A stretch of 64,000 bases of DNA from Faecalibacterium sp. HTF-F (GCF_023347535.1 NZ_CP094473.1:868001-932000); one strand, 5' to 3'. Shown: positions 44,079-53,952, numbered from the stretch's first letter. A program made the numbers and translations. Notes: generated by a model from the letters alone, not told the origin.

Positions 44079-45029
44079 ATGGGGTTCTTCGGATTTGGCA
44101 AAAAAAACAAAGAAAAAGAACAGGAAAAAATGAAAACGGGTCTGGAAAAGACCCGCACCGGTTTCTGGGGCAATATCCTCAACACCCTCACCGGCAGCGT
44201 CATCGACGACGAAATGTACGATGATCTGGAAGAGCAGCTCATCCTTGCAGATGTGGGCGGCGAAGTGGCTGTGCGTCTGGTGGACAAGCTGCGGGACCGG
44301 GTGCGCGAGAAGGGCCTGAAGACCGGCGAAGAAGCGGCAGATGCCCTGCGGGACATCATTGCCGAGGAGATGACGCCGGAGGCTGAAATGGACCTTTCCG
44401 GCAAGCCTGCCGTCATTCTGGTCATTGGAGTGAACGGCGTGGGCAAGACCACCAGCATTGCAAAGCTGGCCGATTACTACACCCGCGAGGGCAAAAAGGT
44501 GATGCTGGCCGCAGGCGATACCTTCCGTGCCGCTGCCAGCGAACAGCTGGAGATCTGGGCAAAACGCGCCGGTGTGCCCATCGTCAGTGCGGGCGAGGGC
44601 GCAGACCCGGCGGCTGTCATTTTCGACACCGTAAAGTCTGCCACCGCACGCGGCTATGACATGGTCATTGCCGACACCGCAGGCCGTCTGCACAACAAAT
44701 CCAACCTGATGGCAGAGCTTTCCAAGATCAGCCGCAGCGTCAAAAAGGCCAGCCCCGAGGCCAGTCTGGAGACCCTGCTGGTGCTGGATGCCATCACCGG
44801 CCAGAACGCCATCAGTCAGGCCAAGGAGTTCTGCAAGGCTGCAGACGCCACCGGCATCATCCTGACCAAGCTGGACGGCACCGCCAAGGGCGGCTGCGTT
44901 GTGGCGGTCAAGCAGCGTCTGGGCCTGCCGGTGCGCTTCATCGGCGTGGGCGAGGGCATCGACGACCTGCTGCCCTTCACCCCGGAGGGCTTTGTGGAAG
45001 AGCTGCTCCCGCGCCAGTGGAAGCACTAA
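44079..45029 (+). CDS. ftsY: Signal recognition particle receptor FtsY
   Basis: SRP receptor GTPase targeting ribosomes to the membrane. The 316-residue protein has a very short lysine-rich N-terminus ([17 protein letters not shown]) in place of the acidic A domain of enterics. The NG domain has G1 [16 protein letters not shown]2 [13 protein letters not shown]3 DTAGR, G4 [10 protein letters not shown] and the closing [21 protein letters not shown] precedes the ATG. The rdgB gene follows 13 bp later. Confidence 0.98.
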   Translation: MGFFGFGKKNKEKEQEKMKTGLEKTRTGFWGNILNTLTGSVIDDEMYDDLEEQLILADVGGEVAVRLVDKLRDRVREKGLKTGEEAADALRDIIAEEMTPEAEMDLSGKPAVILVIGVNGVGKTTSIAKLADYYTREGKKVMLAAGDTFRAAASEQLEIWAKRAGVPIVSAGEGADPAAVIFDTVKSATARGYDMVIADTAGRLHNKSNLMAELSKISRSVKKASPEASLETLLVLDAITGQNAISQAKEFCKAADATGIILTKLDGTAKGGCVVAVKQRLGLPVRFIGVGEGIDDLLPFTPEGFVEELLPRQWKH

Positions 45030-45042
45030 GGAGGGCCGCAGC

Positions 45043-45675
45043 ATGAAGATTTGTGCAGCCACCGGCAACGCCGGAAAGCTCCGCGAACTGCGCCGCATTC
45101 TGGAAGCGCAGGGCCACGAGGTGGTCAGTCAGAAGGAGCTGGGCATCACCATCGAGCCGGAGGAGACCGGCACCACCTTTGCCGAGAATGCCCTCATCAA
45201 GGCCGAGACTATCTGCCGGGCCAGCGGTCTGCCCACCATCGCCGATGACTCCGGCCTGTGCGTGGATGCACTGGGCGGTGCGCCCGGCGTCTACAGTGCC
45301 CGCTACTGCGGCCGCCACGGCGACGACGAAGCCAACAACGACAAGCTTCTGGACGCCATGCAGGCTGTGCCTGCCGGGCAGCGGGGTGCAAAGTTCATCT
45401 CGGCGGTGTGCTTCATCCTGCCGGATGGGCGGCATCTGACCTGCATAGGCGAGTGCCCGGGCAGCATCGCCTTTGAGCGGCTGTGCGGGGACTACGGCTT
45501 TGGCTACGACCCGTTGTTCATCCCCGCCGACTGCGGCATGGGAAAGCACGAGAAGCGCCCCAACACCGAGGGCCGCAGCTATGCCCAGCTGACCCCGGAC
45601 GAAAAGGACGCCATCAGCCACCGCGGCAACGCGCTGGCGGAATTGGAAAAAGAACTACCTGATTTTTTGAAATAA
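45043..45675 (+). CDS. rdgB: dITP/XTP pyrophosphatase (RdgB/HAM1 family)
   Basis: Removes non-canonical purine nucleotides from the pool. The 210-residue protein has ATGNAGKLRELRRIL, TFAENALIKAETI, ADDSGLCVDALGGAPGVYSARYCG and GFGYDPLFIP, with SHRGNAL near the end. AAGGAGG precedes ATG 45043. Frames starting earlier run antisense in-phase through ftsY and are not used. Followed closely by yhbY. Confidence 0.95.
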   Translation: MKICAATGNAGKLRELRRILEAQGHEVVSQKELGITIEPEETGTTFAENALIKAETICRASGLPTIADDSGLCVDALGGAPGVYSARYCGRHGDDEANNDKLLDAMQAVPAGQRGAKFISAVCFILPDGRHLTCIGECPGSIAFERLCGDYGFGYDPLFIPADCGMGKHEKRPNTEGRSYAQLTPDEKDAISHRGNALAELEKELPDFLK

Positions 45676-45688
45676 AAGGAGAAAAACT

Positions 45689-45985
45689 ATGCTGACAAGC
45701 AAACAGCGCGCCATCCTGCGCGGCAAGGCAAACACCATGGACCCCGTTTTCATCGTGGGCAAGGGCGAGATCGACGAGACCATGATCCAGGGCGTGAAGG
45801 ACTGCCTCGACGCCCGTGAGCTCATCAAGCTCAAGGTGCTGGAGAGCAGCATGTACAATGCCCGTGAGGCTTCGGTCAAGCTGGCCGAGGCCACTGGCGC
45901 CGACTGCGTGCAGGTGATCGGCTCCAAGTTCGTGCTGTACCTGCAGAAGAAAAAGGACAGCGCTTACGCCGACCTGCTGAAGTAA
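45689..45985 (+). CDS. yhbY: YhbY/CRM-domain RNA-binding protein
   Basis: A 98-residue CRM-domain protein (LTSKQRAILRGKANTMDPVFIVGKGEIDETMIQGV...LIKLKVL...TGADCVQVIGSKFVLYLQKK), probably a ribosome assembly factor acting on pre-50S particles. The GKGE loop is the variant of the RNA-binding GxxG motif. AAAGGAG precedes the ATG. Two bases before nadD. Confidence 0.95.
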   Translation: MLTSKQRAILRGKANTMDPVFIVGKGEIDETMIQGVKDCLDARELIKLKVLESSMYNAREASVKLAEATGADCVQVIGSKFVLYLQKKKDSAYADLLK

Positions 45986-45987
45986 AA

Positions 45988-46671
45988 ATGAAAGTTCTTC
46001 TCTACGGCGGTACATTTGATCCGCCCCACAACGGCCACCTGAACAATCTGCGGGCTGCCGCCGACCGTGTCCGTCCGGACAAGGTGGTGGTGATGCCGGC
46101 CGGGCTTTCACCGTTCAAGCAGCACACTTCGGCCCCGGGTGCGCTGCGGCTGGAAATGTGCAGCTGCTTCCATGTACTGGAAGAGGGGATGGATGCCATC
46201 CCGCAGCTAGAAGTCAGCGGGTGGGAGGTAGCTCAGGCCGAAGCCGGGAGCCACAATTACACGGTGCTCACGGTGGAAAAGCTGGCCCGGGACTACCCCG
46301 GGGCACAGCTGTACCTTGCCATCGGCAGTGATATGCTGCTGAGCTTTGACGGCTGGCACCGCTGGCAGGATATCCTACGCCTTGCCCATCTGGTGGTCAC
46401 CAGCCGCAATGTGGGCGATGCGCCGGAGCTGCACGCAAAGGCTCTCCGGCTGGACCCCACCGGGGCACGCATCCTGTTTGCACCGGTACAGGCGCTGCCC
46501 ATGGCCAGCAGCGACATCCGCACCCGTCTGGCTGCAGGCGAAGGGTGCGAAGCTGAGCTGCCGGAGGCAGTGCGGGCGGTCATCCGCCGGGAGAAACTCT
46601 ACAAAAAGGAAGTATCAGCCAATGAACCTCAAACAGGCAAAGGAGCTTGTGCGCGGCCGCTTGAGCGATAA
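45988..46671 (+). CDS. nadD: Nicotinate-nucleotide adenylyltransferase
   Basis: NAD synthesis: NaMN + ATP to NaAD. The 227-residue protein has the nucleotidyltransferase motif GGTFDPPHNGHLNNL (H16, H19), the IGSDMLLSFDGWHRW block, and the ASSDIRTRL motif. The C-terminus is extended by about 20 residues over the start of yqeK (50-bp overlap), an unusual but believable arrangement. No ribosome binding site other than weak GAAGTAAAA; probably coupled to yhbY. Confidence 0.95.
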   Translation: MKVLLYGGTFDPPHNGHLNNLRAAADRVRPDKVVVMPAGLSPFKQHTSAPGALRLEMCSCFHVLEEGMDAIPQLEVSGWEVAQAEAGSHNYTVLTVEKLARDYPGAQLYLAIGSDMLLSFDGWHRWQDILRLAHLVVTSRNVGDAPELHAKALRLDPTGARILFAPVQALPMASSDIRTRLAAGEGCEAELPEAVRAVIRREKLYKKEVSANEPQTGKGACARPLER

Positions 46672-47227
46672 GCGCTATGAGCATACCTTGAATGTGAAAA
46701 AAATGGCCGTCAAGCTGGCAAAGATCTACGGTGAGGACGAGGAGCGGGCCGCGCTGGCAGCCCTGCTGCACGATTCCGCCAAGGAGATCAGCAAGGATGA
46801 GATGCGCGAGATCCTGCGCGCTTACCCCCAGTATGCCGAGGGCGGCGAAGAGCGCCCGGCCCCGGTGTGGCACGGCGTGTGCGCCGCGATCCTAGCCCGC
46901 ACCCAGTGGGGTGTGACCGACGAAGCGGTGCTTTCTGCCATTGCCTGCCACACGGCGGGCAAACCCGGCATGACCCGGCTTGACAAAATTTTGTATCTGG
47001 CCGATATGACCAGCGCTGAACGGGACTGGCCCGGCGTGGAAAAGCTGCGCAAGCTGGAAAAAAAGGATCTGGATGCCGCCATGCTGGCCGCGCTGAAGCA
47101 GACCAACGATTTCGTGCTCTCGCAGGGCAAGCCTCTGGACCCGATGTCCAAAGCGGCCTATGAGGATATCCTGGCCTGCAGCGGGCAGAATGAAAGGGAA
47201 GAAACGGCAGAAAGCAAAGGTCTCTGA
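46622..47227 (+). CDS. yqeK: HD-domain Ap4A hydrolase YqeK
   Basis: A 201-residue HD phosphohydrolase; family members hydrolyse diadenosine tetraphosphate to ADP. Metal ligands: His in YEHTLNVKKMA, HD in ALLHDSAKE, His in VWHGVCAAILA and CHTAGKPG, Asp in LYLADMTSAER. The start is ATG 46622 with GGAAG upstream, inside the end of nadD. The nadD-yqeK-LCP-rsfS order is conserved in Firmicutes. Confidence 0.93.
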   Translation: MNLKQAKELVRGRLSDKRYEHTLNVKKMAVKLAKIYGEDEERAALAALLHDSAKEISKDEMREILRAYPQYAEGGEERPAPVWHGVCAAILARTQWGVTDEAVLSAIACHTAGKPGMTRLDKILYLADMTSAERDWPGVEKLRKLEKKDLDAAMLAALKQTNDFVLSQGKPLDPMSKAAYEDILACSGQNEREETAESKGL

Positions 47228-47245
47228 CCGGATGCAGAAAACAGA

Positions 47246-47274
47246 TTGCAGATTCTGCCGGACAATGTTATACT
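47246..47274 (+). promoter_or_regulatory. Promoter of the LCP-rsfS operon
   Basis: TTGCAG (47246-47251), 17 bp, TATACT (47269-47274), 69 bp before the LCP start. Confidence 0.8.
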
Positions 47275-47342
47275 AAAGACTATGACAGGTCTTGCAGAGA
47301 ACCTTTTGCACGACTGTGAAAATCTGGAGGATACAAAAAAGC

Positions 47343-48719
47343 ATGAGCCAGACGCCACGCCATATCAATACCGATCGTTCGCTGAAGCGCCCGGAGCGGG
47401 CGGCAGATGCACCGCGTCACGCCGCGTCCAGCACGGATGCAAAGCAGAGCACAGGCGGTGCACACAATGAGCCGCCCCGCCGTCCGGCACAGGGCAGCGG
47501 ACAGAATGAACCGCCGCGCCGCCGCAATAAGAAAAAGAAAACGCCCCTCTGGCTGCCTTTTGCAGTGGTCATGGCCATCATCGCGGTGATCTCCGGTGTG
47601 GTGGTGTATGGCGTAAGCCTTGTGAACAAGGTGGAGGACAGCATCCGTCCGGACGACAGCACCCCCACCATTGAGGAAGAGGTCAAGACAGCTGAGGAAT
47701 ACAAGGGCGATGTAGTGAACATTCTGGTCTGCGGCATCGACTATGAAGAGGGCCGTAATTATTCCAACGACCCCACTTCCAACGACGGCATGACCGACAT
47801 GATCCTGTATGTGCAGTTCGACATCAAGAACGGCGCACTGCGGATGCTGCAGATCCCCCGCAACAGCCTTGTCACCACCAAGAACAAAAAGATTACCCTT
47901 TCCAATGGAAAGACCTACGCCGCCACGAATTATCAGATCAACTCGGTGGCGATCTCCAACGGCGGCAGCATCGCCGCTCTGGCCGATGTCATCTACGACC
48001 AGTTCCGGCTGCCCATCGATTACTATGTGACGGTGGATATGCAGGCACTGGTGGATATGGTGGATAACTTTGGCGGCATCGAGGTGTATATCCCCCACGA
48101 CATGTCCTACGGCGGCAGCAAGCTGCTCAAGGGCTACCGCAATCTGAACGGTGCATCGGCAGAGTTCTTTGTGCGCTGCCGCCACGGCGACGGCTACGCC
48201 AATTCCGATATCGACCGCCTGAACATGCAGCGCTATTTCTATGCCGGCCTGTTCAAGCGTGCCCGCGCCATGGGTGTCACCGATATCCTGAACCAGCTGC
48301 CGCTGGTGTTCAAGAACTATATCAAGACGGATATGGACATTTCCACCATTGCAAAGCTGGTGGTGTCCTTCCTCAAGCTCGACAGCTCCAACATCATTCT
48401 GGCGCAGACGCCGGTGTTCATGGGCGTGCCCAATGTGGGCAAGACCGACACCTTTGCCGGTTACTCCTGCGTGGTGCCGGATGCGGGTTCCATTGCAAAC
48501 CTGCTCAACCAGTATTTCTGCACCTACACCGGCCCCATTGATGTGAGCGAAATGAACCTTGTCACCGACGAGTGGCCCCACGGCAGTGCATCCACCGATG
48601 CCAACGTGCAGTATATGGGCCGCATCGATAAGGAGTCGGACGATGCCATCCTGAACGGCGATACAGACCTTGATGGCGCTGTTACCACCGACGGTCAGGC
48701 CGCAGGCTCCGCAAACTGA
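47343..48719 (+). CDS. LytR-CpsA-Psr (LCP) family cell-wall glycopolymer ligase
   Basis: A 458-residue membrane protein that attaches teichoic-acid-like or capsular polymers to peptidoglycan. The N-terminal cytosolic tail of about 65 residues is basic and Pro-rich, then one membrane segment (about 70-94, LWLPFAVVMAIIAVISGVVVYGV). The extracellular LCP domain has GMTDMILYVQFDIKNGALRMLQIPRNSLV and a VRCRHGDGYANSDIDRLNMQR block with the phosphate-binding Arg/Asp residues. ATG 47343 has GGAGG upstream at long spacing (12). Own promoter; followed by rsfS. Confidence 0.95.
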   Translation: MSQTPRHINTDRSLKRPERAADAPRHAASSTDAKQSTGGAHNEPPRRPAQGSGQNEPPRRRNKKKKTPLWLPFAVVMAIIAVISGVVVYGVSLVNKVEDSIRPDDSTPTIEEEVKTAEEYKGDVVNILVCGIDYEEGRNYSNDPTSNDGMTDMILYVQFDIKNGALRMLQIPRNSLVTTKNKKITLSNGKTYAATNYQINSVAISNGGSIAALADVIYDQFRLPIDYYVTVDMQALVDMVDNFGGIEVYIPHDMSYGGSKLLKGYRNLNGASAEFFVRCRHGDGYANSDIDRLNMQRYFYAGLFKRARAMGVTDILNQLPLVFKNYIKTDMDISTIAKLVVSFLKLDSSNIILAQTPVFMGVPNVGKTDTFAGYSCVVPDAGSIANLLNQYFCTYTGPIDVSEMNLVTDEWPHGSASTDANVQYMGRIDKESDDAILNGDTDLDGAVTTDGQAAGSAN

Positions 48720-48741
48720 AACTGACAGAAAGGAAAAACAT

Positions 48742-49125
48742 ATGGAGAACTTCAACGACAGCAAGGCGCTTGCCATTGAGATCGCAAAGATCCTGGATAA
48801 GAAAAAGGCCCACGATGTGCGCGTGCTCAAGGTGGAAAGCCTGACCGTGCTCACCGATTACTTTGTCATTGCCTCCGGCACTTCCACCACGCAGGTGGCG
48901 TCTCTGGCCGACGAGGTGGAGTACGAGCTTTCCCAGAAGGGTCTGGAGCCCTACAGCACGGAGGGCTACGACTCCAAGAACTGGGTGCTGCTGGATTATT
49001 CCAACGTCATCGTGCACGTATTCGTGCCCAACACCCGCACCTATTACGATCTGGAGCACCTGTGGGCAGATGGTGAGCCCATTGATATCTCCGAGTACCT
49101 CACCCCCGACAGCACCCTTGAATAA
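48742..49125 (+). CDS. rsfS: Ribosomal silencing factor RsfS
   Basis: A 127-residue protein that binds L14 and blocks subunit joining in stress. Family pattern: ALAIEIAKILDKKKAHDVRVLKV, LTDYFVIASGTSTTQVASLADEVE, GYDSKNWVLLDYSNVIVHVF, YYDLEHLWAD. AAAGGAAAAACAT precedes ATG 48742; the earlier in-frame ATG at 48670 lies inside the LCP gene. Confidence 0.95.
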   Translation: MENFNDSKALAIEIAKILDKKKAHDVRVLKVESLTVLTDYFVIASGTSTTQVASLADEVEYELSQKGLEPYSTEGYDSKNWVLLDYSNVIVHVFVPNTRTYYDLEHLWADGEPIDISEYLTPDSTLE

Positions 49126-49157
49126 TTCAGGCAAACAGCTGTCTACCTGAAAAAAAG

Positions 49158-49294
49158 AACCCTCTCAGTCAGGGCGTCCGCCCTGACAGCTCCCCCGAAA
49201 GGGGGAACTTGCGCAAAAGAGGGAAGGCTGCGGTCTGCACAAAACCTCTCCCCTTCGGGAGAGGTGGCATCGCGCAGCGATGACGGAGAGGGTT
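49158..49294 (+). repeat. CCCTCTCAGTCA repeat, full-length copy
   Basis: Ends AACCCTCTC (49158-49166) and GAGAGGGTT (49286-49294). Inside: hairpins CAGGGCG/CGCCCTG (49170-49185), CTCCCCC-GAAA-GGGGG, CCTCTCCC/GGGAGAGG, and CATCGC/GCGATG. 137 bp long, the same plan as the 140-bp copy at 52427. It fills the rsfS-leuS spacer; no T-box was seen there. Confidence 0.88.
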
Positions 49295-49374
49295 TTCTGG
49301 CAAAGGCAGATGGCTTGAAAGCATACGCCCCCAAGCAACGGTATTTTGGATAAAGTCTGGAGCTGATTAACAAC

Positions 49375-51924
49375 ATGAAGTACGATTACAAGGCAGTTGA
49401 AGCCAAGTGGCAGAAGGTGTGGGAGGACGAAAAGACCTTCCATGTCGAGATCGACCACAAAAAACCCAAGTTCTATGCACTGGTCGAGTTCCCGTATCCG
49501 TCGGGTGCCGGCCTGCATGTAGGCCATCCCCGCAGCTACACCGCGCTGGACGTGGTCAGCCGCAAGCGCCGTCAGAACGGCTACAATGTGCTGTATCCCA
49601 TGGGCTGGGACGCTTTTGGCCTGCCCACTGAGAACTTTGCCATGAAGAACCACATCCACCCGGCCATTGTCACCAAGAACAATGTGGACCACTTCCGCAG
49701 CCAGCTGAAGGCTCTGGGCTTCTCCTTTGACTGGGATCGCGAGATTAACACTACCGATCCGGAGTATTATAAGTGGACCCAGTGGATCTTCCTGCAGCTG
49801 TATAAGCATGGTCTGGCTTACAAGAAGGAAATGAACGTCAACTGGTGCACCGGCTGCAAGTGCGTGCTGGCCAACGAGGAAGTTGTCAACGGCGTGTGCG
49901 AGCGCTGCGGCAGCGAGGTCGTTCACCGTGTCAAGAGCCAGTGGATGCTCAAGATCACCGCTTATGCCGATAAGCTGATCGATGGTCTGGACGGTCTGGA
50001 TTACATTGAGCGCGTTGCCACCCAGCAGAAGAACTGGATCGGCCGCAGCCACGGCGCAGAGGTCAACTTCGGCACCACCGCAGGCGATACCCTGACCGTG
50101 TACACCACCCGCTGCGACACCCTGTTCGGCGCCACCTACATGGTCGTTTCTCCGGAGCACGCCATGGTCAAGGAGTGGCTGGACAAGGGCATCCTCAAGA
50201 ACGCCGATGCTGTCAAGGCCTATCAGGCCGAGGCAGCCCGCAAGAGCGACTTTGAGCGCAGCGAGCTGAACAAGGAAAAGACCGGCGTCAAGCTGGAAGG
50301 TGTCATGGGCATCAACCCGGTCAATGATACCGAGATCCCCATCTTTATCTCGGATTACGTTCTGTCCACCTATGGCACCGGTGCCATCATGGCTGTGCCC
50401 GCCCACGATACCCGCGACTGGGAGTTTGCCAAGAAGTTCGGCCTGCCCATCATCGAGGTGGTCAAGGGCAATACCCCCTCCAATCTGGACGAAGCTGCTT
50501 TCACCGATGTGGCCACCGGCACGCTGGTCAACTCCGGCTTCCTGAACGGCCTGTCCGTTACCGATGCAAAGAAAAAGATGATCGAATGGCTGGAGGCAAA
50601 CGGCAAGGGCTGCGATAAGGTCAACTACAAGCTGCGCGACTGGGTGTTCAGCCGTCAGCGCTACTGGGGCGAGCCCATCCCCATGGTCAAGTGTGAAAAG
50701 TGCGGCTGGCAGCCCCTGCCCGAGAGCAGCCTGCCCCTGACCCTGCCGGACATCACCGATTTTGAGCCGGGCCCGGACGGCGAGAGCCCGCTGGCCCGCC
50801 ACAAGGATTGGGTCAAGACCACCTGCCCCTGCTGCGGCGGCCCTGCTACCCGTGAGACCGATACCATGCCCCAGTGGGCCGGTTCTTCCTGGTACTTCCT
50901 GCGCTACATGGACCCCCACTGCAAGGATGCCATTGCGTCCAAGGAGGCTCTGGAATACTGGTCTCCGGTGGACTGGTACAACGGCGGCATGGAGCACACC
51001 ACCCTGCATCTGCTGTACAGCCGCTTCTGGCATAAGTTCCTGTACGATATCGGCGCTGTGCCTTCTCCGGAACCCTACCAGAAGCGCACCGCTCACGGCA
51101 TGATCCTGGGCCTGAACCCCCACAGCTTTGTCAACCTGCCCGCTGAGGAGCAGGAAAAGCTGCTGAAGGAGTACGGCAGCCAGAAGGCCGCTGAAAAGGC
51201 TCTGGAAGAAAAGTACGGCGAAATGGCACGCCACCCCATCGTGAAGATGTCCAAGTCTCTGGGTAACGTCATCAACCCGGACGAGGTGGTGGACCAGTAC
51301 GGTGCCGACACCATGCGTCTGTACGAGATGTTCATGGGCGACTTCGAGCAGGCTGCACCGTGGCAGACCTCTGCCATCGCAGGCTGCAACCGCTTCCTTG
51401 ACCGCGTGTGGGCACTGTCCGACAAGCTGGTGGAGGGCGAGGGCTATCGTCCGCAGGTGGAGACTCTGATGCACCAGACCATCAAGAAGGTGGGCGCTGA
51501 CATCGAGACCCTGAAGATGAACACCGCCATTGCCCAGCTCATGACGCTGGTGAACGCCCTGTATGACAACGGCGGCGCAACCAAGGCCGAGCTGGAGACC
51601 GTTGTCCAGCTGCTGAACCCGTTTGCTCCCCACATGACCGAAGAGCTGTGGGAGAAGCTGGGCCACAGCCACGCTGAGCAGCTGGCTTACTATCCCTGGC
51701 CCAAGTACGAAGAGGCCAAGTGCGTGGAGAGCACGGTGGAGATCGCTGTGCAGGTGAACGGCAAGGTGAAGGCCCGCCTGAAGGTGGCAGCCGACATCGA
51801 CGCTGCCGCTGCCATTGCTGCCGCCAAGGCTGACCCCGCTGTTGCCGCCGCTCTGGAAGGCAAGCAGCTGGTGAAGGAGATCTACGTCAAGGGACGTCTG
51901 GTCAATCTGGCCGTCAAAGGCTAA
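49375..51924 (+). CDS. leuS: Leucyl-tRNA synthetase
   Basis: Class I synthetase charging tRNA-Leu, 849 residues. HIGH motif as HVGHPRSY (about residues 48-55), a zinc-type or editing CP1 insertion with [19 protein letters not shown] and the editing aspartate region [15 protein letters not shown], and KMSKS (about residue 625) in [15 protein letters not shown]. CxxC pairs (CTGCKC, CEKCGW, CPCCGG) indicate bound zinc. GGAG lies 12 bases before the ATG. Spacer to rpsU 220 bp. Confidence 0.98.
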   Translation: MKYDYKAVEAKWQKVWEDEKTFHVEIDHKKPKFYALVEFPYPSGAGLHVGHPRSYTALDVVSRKRRQNGYNVLYPMGWDAFGLPTENFAMKNHIHPAIVTKNNVDHFRSQLKALGFSFDWDREINTTDPEYYKWTQWIFLQLYKHGLAYKKEMNVNWCTGCKCVLANEEVVNGVCERCGSEVVHRVKSQWMLKITAYADKLIDGLDGLDYIERVATQQKNWIGRSHGAEVNFGTTAGDTLTVYTTRCDTLFGATYMVVSPEHAMVKEWLDKGILKNADAVKAYQAEAARKSDFERSELNKEKTGVKLEGVMGINPVNDTEIPIFISDYVLSTYGTGAIMAVPAHDTRDWEFAKKFGLPIIEVVKGNTPSNLDEAAFTDVATGTLVNSGFLNGLSVTDAKKKMIEWLEANGKGCDKVNYKLRDWVFSRQRYWGEPIPMVKCEKCGWQPLPESSLPLTLPDITDFEPGPDGESPLARHKDWVKTTCPCCGGPATRETDTMPQWAGSSWYFLRYMDPHCKDAIASKEALEYWSPVDWYNGGMEHTTLHLLYSRFWHKFLYDIGAVPSPEPYQKRTAHGMILGLNPHSFVNLPAEEQEKLLKEYGSQKAAEKALEEKYGEMARHPIVKMSKSLGNVINPDEVVDQYGADTMRLYEMFMGDFEQAAPWQTSAIAGCNRFLDRVWALSDKLVEGEGYRPQVETLMHQTIKKVGADIETLKMNTAIAQLMTLVNALYDNGGATKAELETVVQLLNPFAPHMTEELWEKLGHSHAEQLAYYPWPKYEEAKCVESTVEIAVQVNGKVKARLKVAADIDAAAAIAAAKADPAVAAALEGKQLVKEIYVKGRLVNLAVKG

Positions 51925-52051
51925 ACCCCGATACCCTGCCGTACGGCTGGATATATAACTACCCGCAGAGGCGGACGAACGCATAAAACACCCGGGAGCG
52001 TCTGTTCAAAATCTTTTCAAAGATTTTGAGCAAAAAACTTTCAAAAAAAGG

Positions 52052-52080
52052 TTGACGAACCAGAGAAAATGCGCTATACT
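52052..52080 (+). promoter_or_regulatory. rpsU promoter
   Basis: TTGACG (52052-52057), 17 bp, TATACT (52075-52080). Just upstream is an AT-rich perfect palindrome, CAAAATCTTT-TC-AAAGATTTTG (52007-52028), which may end leuS transcription although no T run follows. Confidence 0.85.
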
Positions 52081-52143
52081 GTCTACTGTTAGTTACCATG
52101 TAACAACGAAATTCCTGCCTCACGGTCCAAGGGAGGGAATAAG

Positions 52144-52320
52144 ATGTCGGAAATTCGTGTTAAAGAGGGCGAGTCGCTGGAAAGCGCACTGCGTCGCTTC
52201 AAGCGCAGCACTGCTCGCAGCGGTGTGCTCGCAGAGGTCCGTAAGCGCGAGGCTTACGAGAAGCCGTCTGTCAAGCGCAAGAAGAAGTCCGAAGCAGCCC
52301 GCAAGCGCAAGTTCAAGTAA
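52144..52320 (+). CDS. rpsU: 30S ribosomal protein S21
   Basis: A 58-residue basic protein, [20 protein letters not shown], then [13 protein letters not shown] ([25 protein letters not shown]). Length and sequence are typical of Firmicute S21, which helps base-pairing between the anti-Shine-Dalgarno and mRNA. GGGAGGGAATAAG precedes the ATG. Strong own promoter and terminator; monocistronic. Confidence 0.97.
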   Translation: MSEIRVKEGESLESALRRFKRSTARSGVLAEVRKREAYEKPSVKRKKKSEAARKRKFK

Positions 52321-52377
52321 TTGATCGCTTGAAATCGCTGTTGCTTTAGATTTCATACGCGTTGCTAACGCCGATGT

Positions 52378-52408
52378 AGGAGAGCCTGATTTCAGGCTCT
52401 CCTATTTT
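52378..52408 (+). terminator. rpsU terminator
   Basis: AGGAGAGCCTGA (52378-52389), TT, TCAGGCTCTCCT (52392-52403), then ATTTTC. Confidence 0.92.
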
Positions 52409-52426
52409 CATTGCAGGGAGAACGGC

Positions 52427-52566
52427 CTCGCCCTCTCAGTCACCTGCGGTGACAGCTCTCCCAAAGGGAGAGCCTCTGGCGAACCCGGAAACCTTGCGTG
52501 GACTGCCAAGGCCTCTCCCTTTGGGAGAGGTGGATGCGAACAACGTGAGCAGACGGAGAGGGCGAG
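52427..52566 (+). repeat. CCCTCTCAGTCA repeat, full-length copy
   Basis: Ends CTCGCCCTCTC (52427-52437) and GAGAGGGCGAG (52556-52566), 11-bp perfect inverted. Internal hairpins CACC-TGC-GGTG, GCTCTCCC-AAA-GGGAGAGC and CCTCTCCC-TTT-GGGAGAGG. The outer base pair differs from the 49158 copy (G-C in place of A-T) yet stays paired. Confidence 0.88.
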
Positions 52567-52591
52567 CATGCTACAGACAGGGAGAACTATT

Positions 52592-53095
52592 ATGCTCATT
52601 ACCCCCGAATATGTTTTCAAGGATGTCACCCACATCACGCCGGAATGGCTGTCGGCAAAAGGCATCACTGCGCTGGTGCTGGATATCGATAACACTCTCA
52701 CCGCCGACCGCAGTCAGGAGCTGCCGGAAGAAGTGGCCGGGTGGCTGGACATCATGCGCAGGGCGGGTGTCAAGCTCACCATCGTGTCCAACGGCGCGGA
52801 AAAGCGGGTGCGGCCCTTTGCCCAGAAACTGGGCCTTGCGTACCTGTACCGTTCCGCAAAACCGCTGCCCTTTGCGCTGATGGCGGCACAGCACCGCATG
52901 GGCGTGAAGCGACGTCAGATGGCGATGGTGGGCGACCAGCTCTATGCCGACCGCATGGCGGCAGCGCTGTACGGCATTCCGGGCCTGATGGTGGTGCCCC
53001 GCGGCCCGGATCTCGGTGCGCAGGTCATCCTCAAGCGCAAGTGGGAGAAAAAACACTGGCAGAAATACTATGACCGGGGAGGCAGGACCCTGTGA
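52592..53095 (+). CDS. yqeG: YqeG-family HAD phosphatase
   Basis: A 167-residue HAD-IIIA hydrolase. The nucleophile motif is LVLDIDNTLTADRS, motif II is TIVSNGAEKRV, and motif III-IV is MAMVGDQLYADRMAAAL. Physiological substrate unknown; the family has been proposed as a phosphatidylglycerophosphate phosphatase relative. ATG 52592 has GGGAGA upstream; an ATG at 52568 lies next to the repeat. Its stop overlaps the GTG start of the endonuclease gene. Confidence 0.92.
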   Translation: MLITPEYVFKDVTHITPEWLSAKGITALVLDIDNTLTADRSQELPEEVAGWLDIMRRAGVKLTIVSNGAEKRVRPFAQKLGLAYLYRSAKPLPFALMAAQHRMGVKRRQMAMVGDQLYADRMAAALYGIPGLMVVPRGPDLGAQVILKRKWEKKHWQKYYDRGGRTL

Positions 53096-53952
53096 GTGAT
53101 TGGAAGATCCGGTTCGGCACTGCAGGCACCAGCGACAGCTTTGCAGCCCAAGGGTACAAGAGCAGTCTGGACGTGCCGGAATACACCGCAAAGATGGGGC
53201 TGAACGCCTTCGAGTACCAGTGCGGACGGGGTGTGCGCCTGGGACTGGACAAGGCCGCAAAAATGGCCGCACTGGCCGGGCCAAAGGATATCCTGTTCAG
53301 TGTGCACGCACCTTATTATATCAGCATGTCCAGTCTGGAAGAGGACAAGCGGCTCAACAGCATCCAGTATCTGCTGCAGAGCGCGGCAGTGTGCAGGGCA
53401 CTGGGCGGCAGGCGAATTATTTTCCACTCCGGCAGCTGCGGCAAGCAGAGCCGGGAAGCGGCCCTTGAAAAAGCGCTGGATACCATGCGCCGTGCCGTGG
53501 AAGCGCTGGATGAAGCGGGCTTTGCCGATATGACTCTCTGCCCGGAAACCATGGGCAAGATCGGCCAGCTGGGCACGCTGGACGAGGTGCTGGCGCTGTG
53601 TGCGGTGGACAGGCGCATCACGCCCTGCATCGACTTCGGCCACCTGAATGCCCGCACTCTGGGCGGCATCCGCTCGAAAGAGGACTACGCTGCCATCCTT
53701 GACCGCATGGCAGAAAAGCTGGGGGACCAACGGGCAGAGCGGTTCCACGTGCATTTTTCCCGTATCGAGTATTCGGCAGGCGGCGAAAAGCGCCACTGGA
53801 CCTTTGCAGAGACCCAGTTTGGCCCGGAGCCGCAGCCGCTGATGGAACTGCTGGCCCAGCGGAAGCTGCAGCCGGTCATCATCTGCGAGAGCGCAGGTAC
53901 GCAGGCTGAGGATGCACAGACGATGATGAGAATGTACAAAGAGGCATTGTGA
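53092..53952 (+). CDS. Endonuclease IV-like AP endonuclease (GTG start)
   Basis: A 286-residue TIM barrel of the apurinic-endonuclease/xylose-isomerase-like superfamily. Candidate zinc ligands occur in order: SVHAPYY, IIFHSGS, CPETMG, CIDFGHL, FHVHFS and ICESAG, matching the trinuclear site of endonuclease IV, but the family DPRxxVCLDTCH consensus is diverged (DRRITPCIDFGH). Repairs abasic sites if functional. GTG 53092 overlaps the yqeG stop (GTGA), and GGGGAGGCAGG lies upstream. Confidence 0.88.
   Translation: MSDWKIRFGTAGTSDSFAAQGYKSSLDVPEYTAKMGLNAFEYQCGRGVRLGLDKAAKMAALAGPKDILFSVHAPYYISMSSLEEDKRLNSIQYLLQSAAVCRALGGRRIIFHSGSCGKQSREAALEKALDTMRRAVEALDEAGFADMTLCPETMGKIGQLGTLDEVLALCAVDRRITPCIDFGHLNARTLGGIRSKEDYAAILDRMAEKLGDQRAERFHVHFSRIEYSAGGEKRHWTFAETQFGPEPQPLMELLAQRKLQPVIICESAGTQAEDAQTMMRMYKEAL

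Noticed and set aside
49295..49374. T-box leader for leuS
   Set aside because: No specifier loop, AGTA or TGGNACCGCG motif; the spacer is filled by the repeat element.
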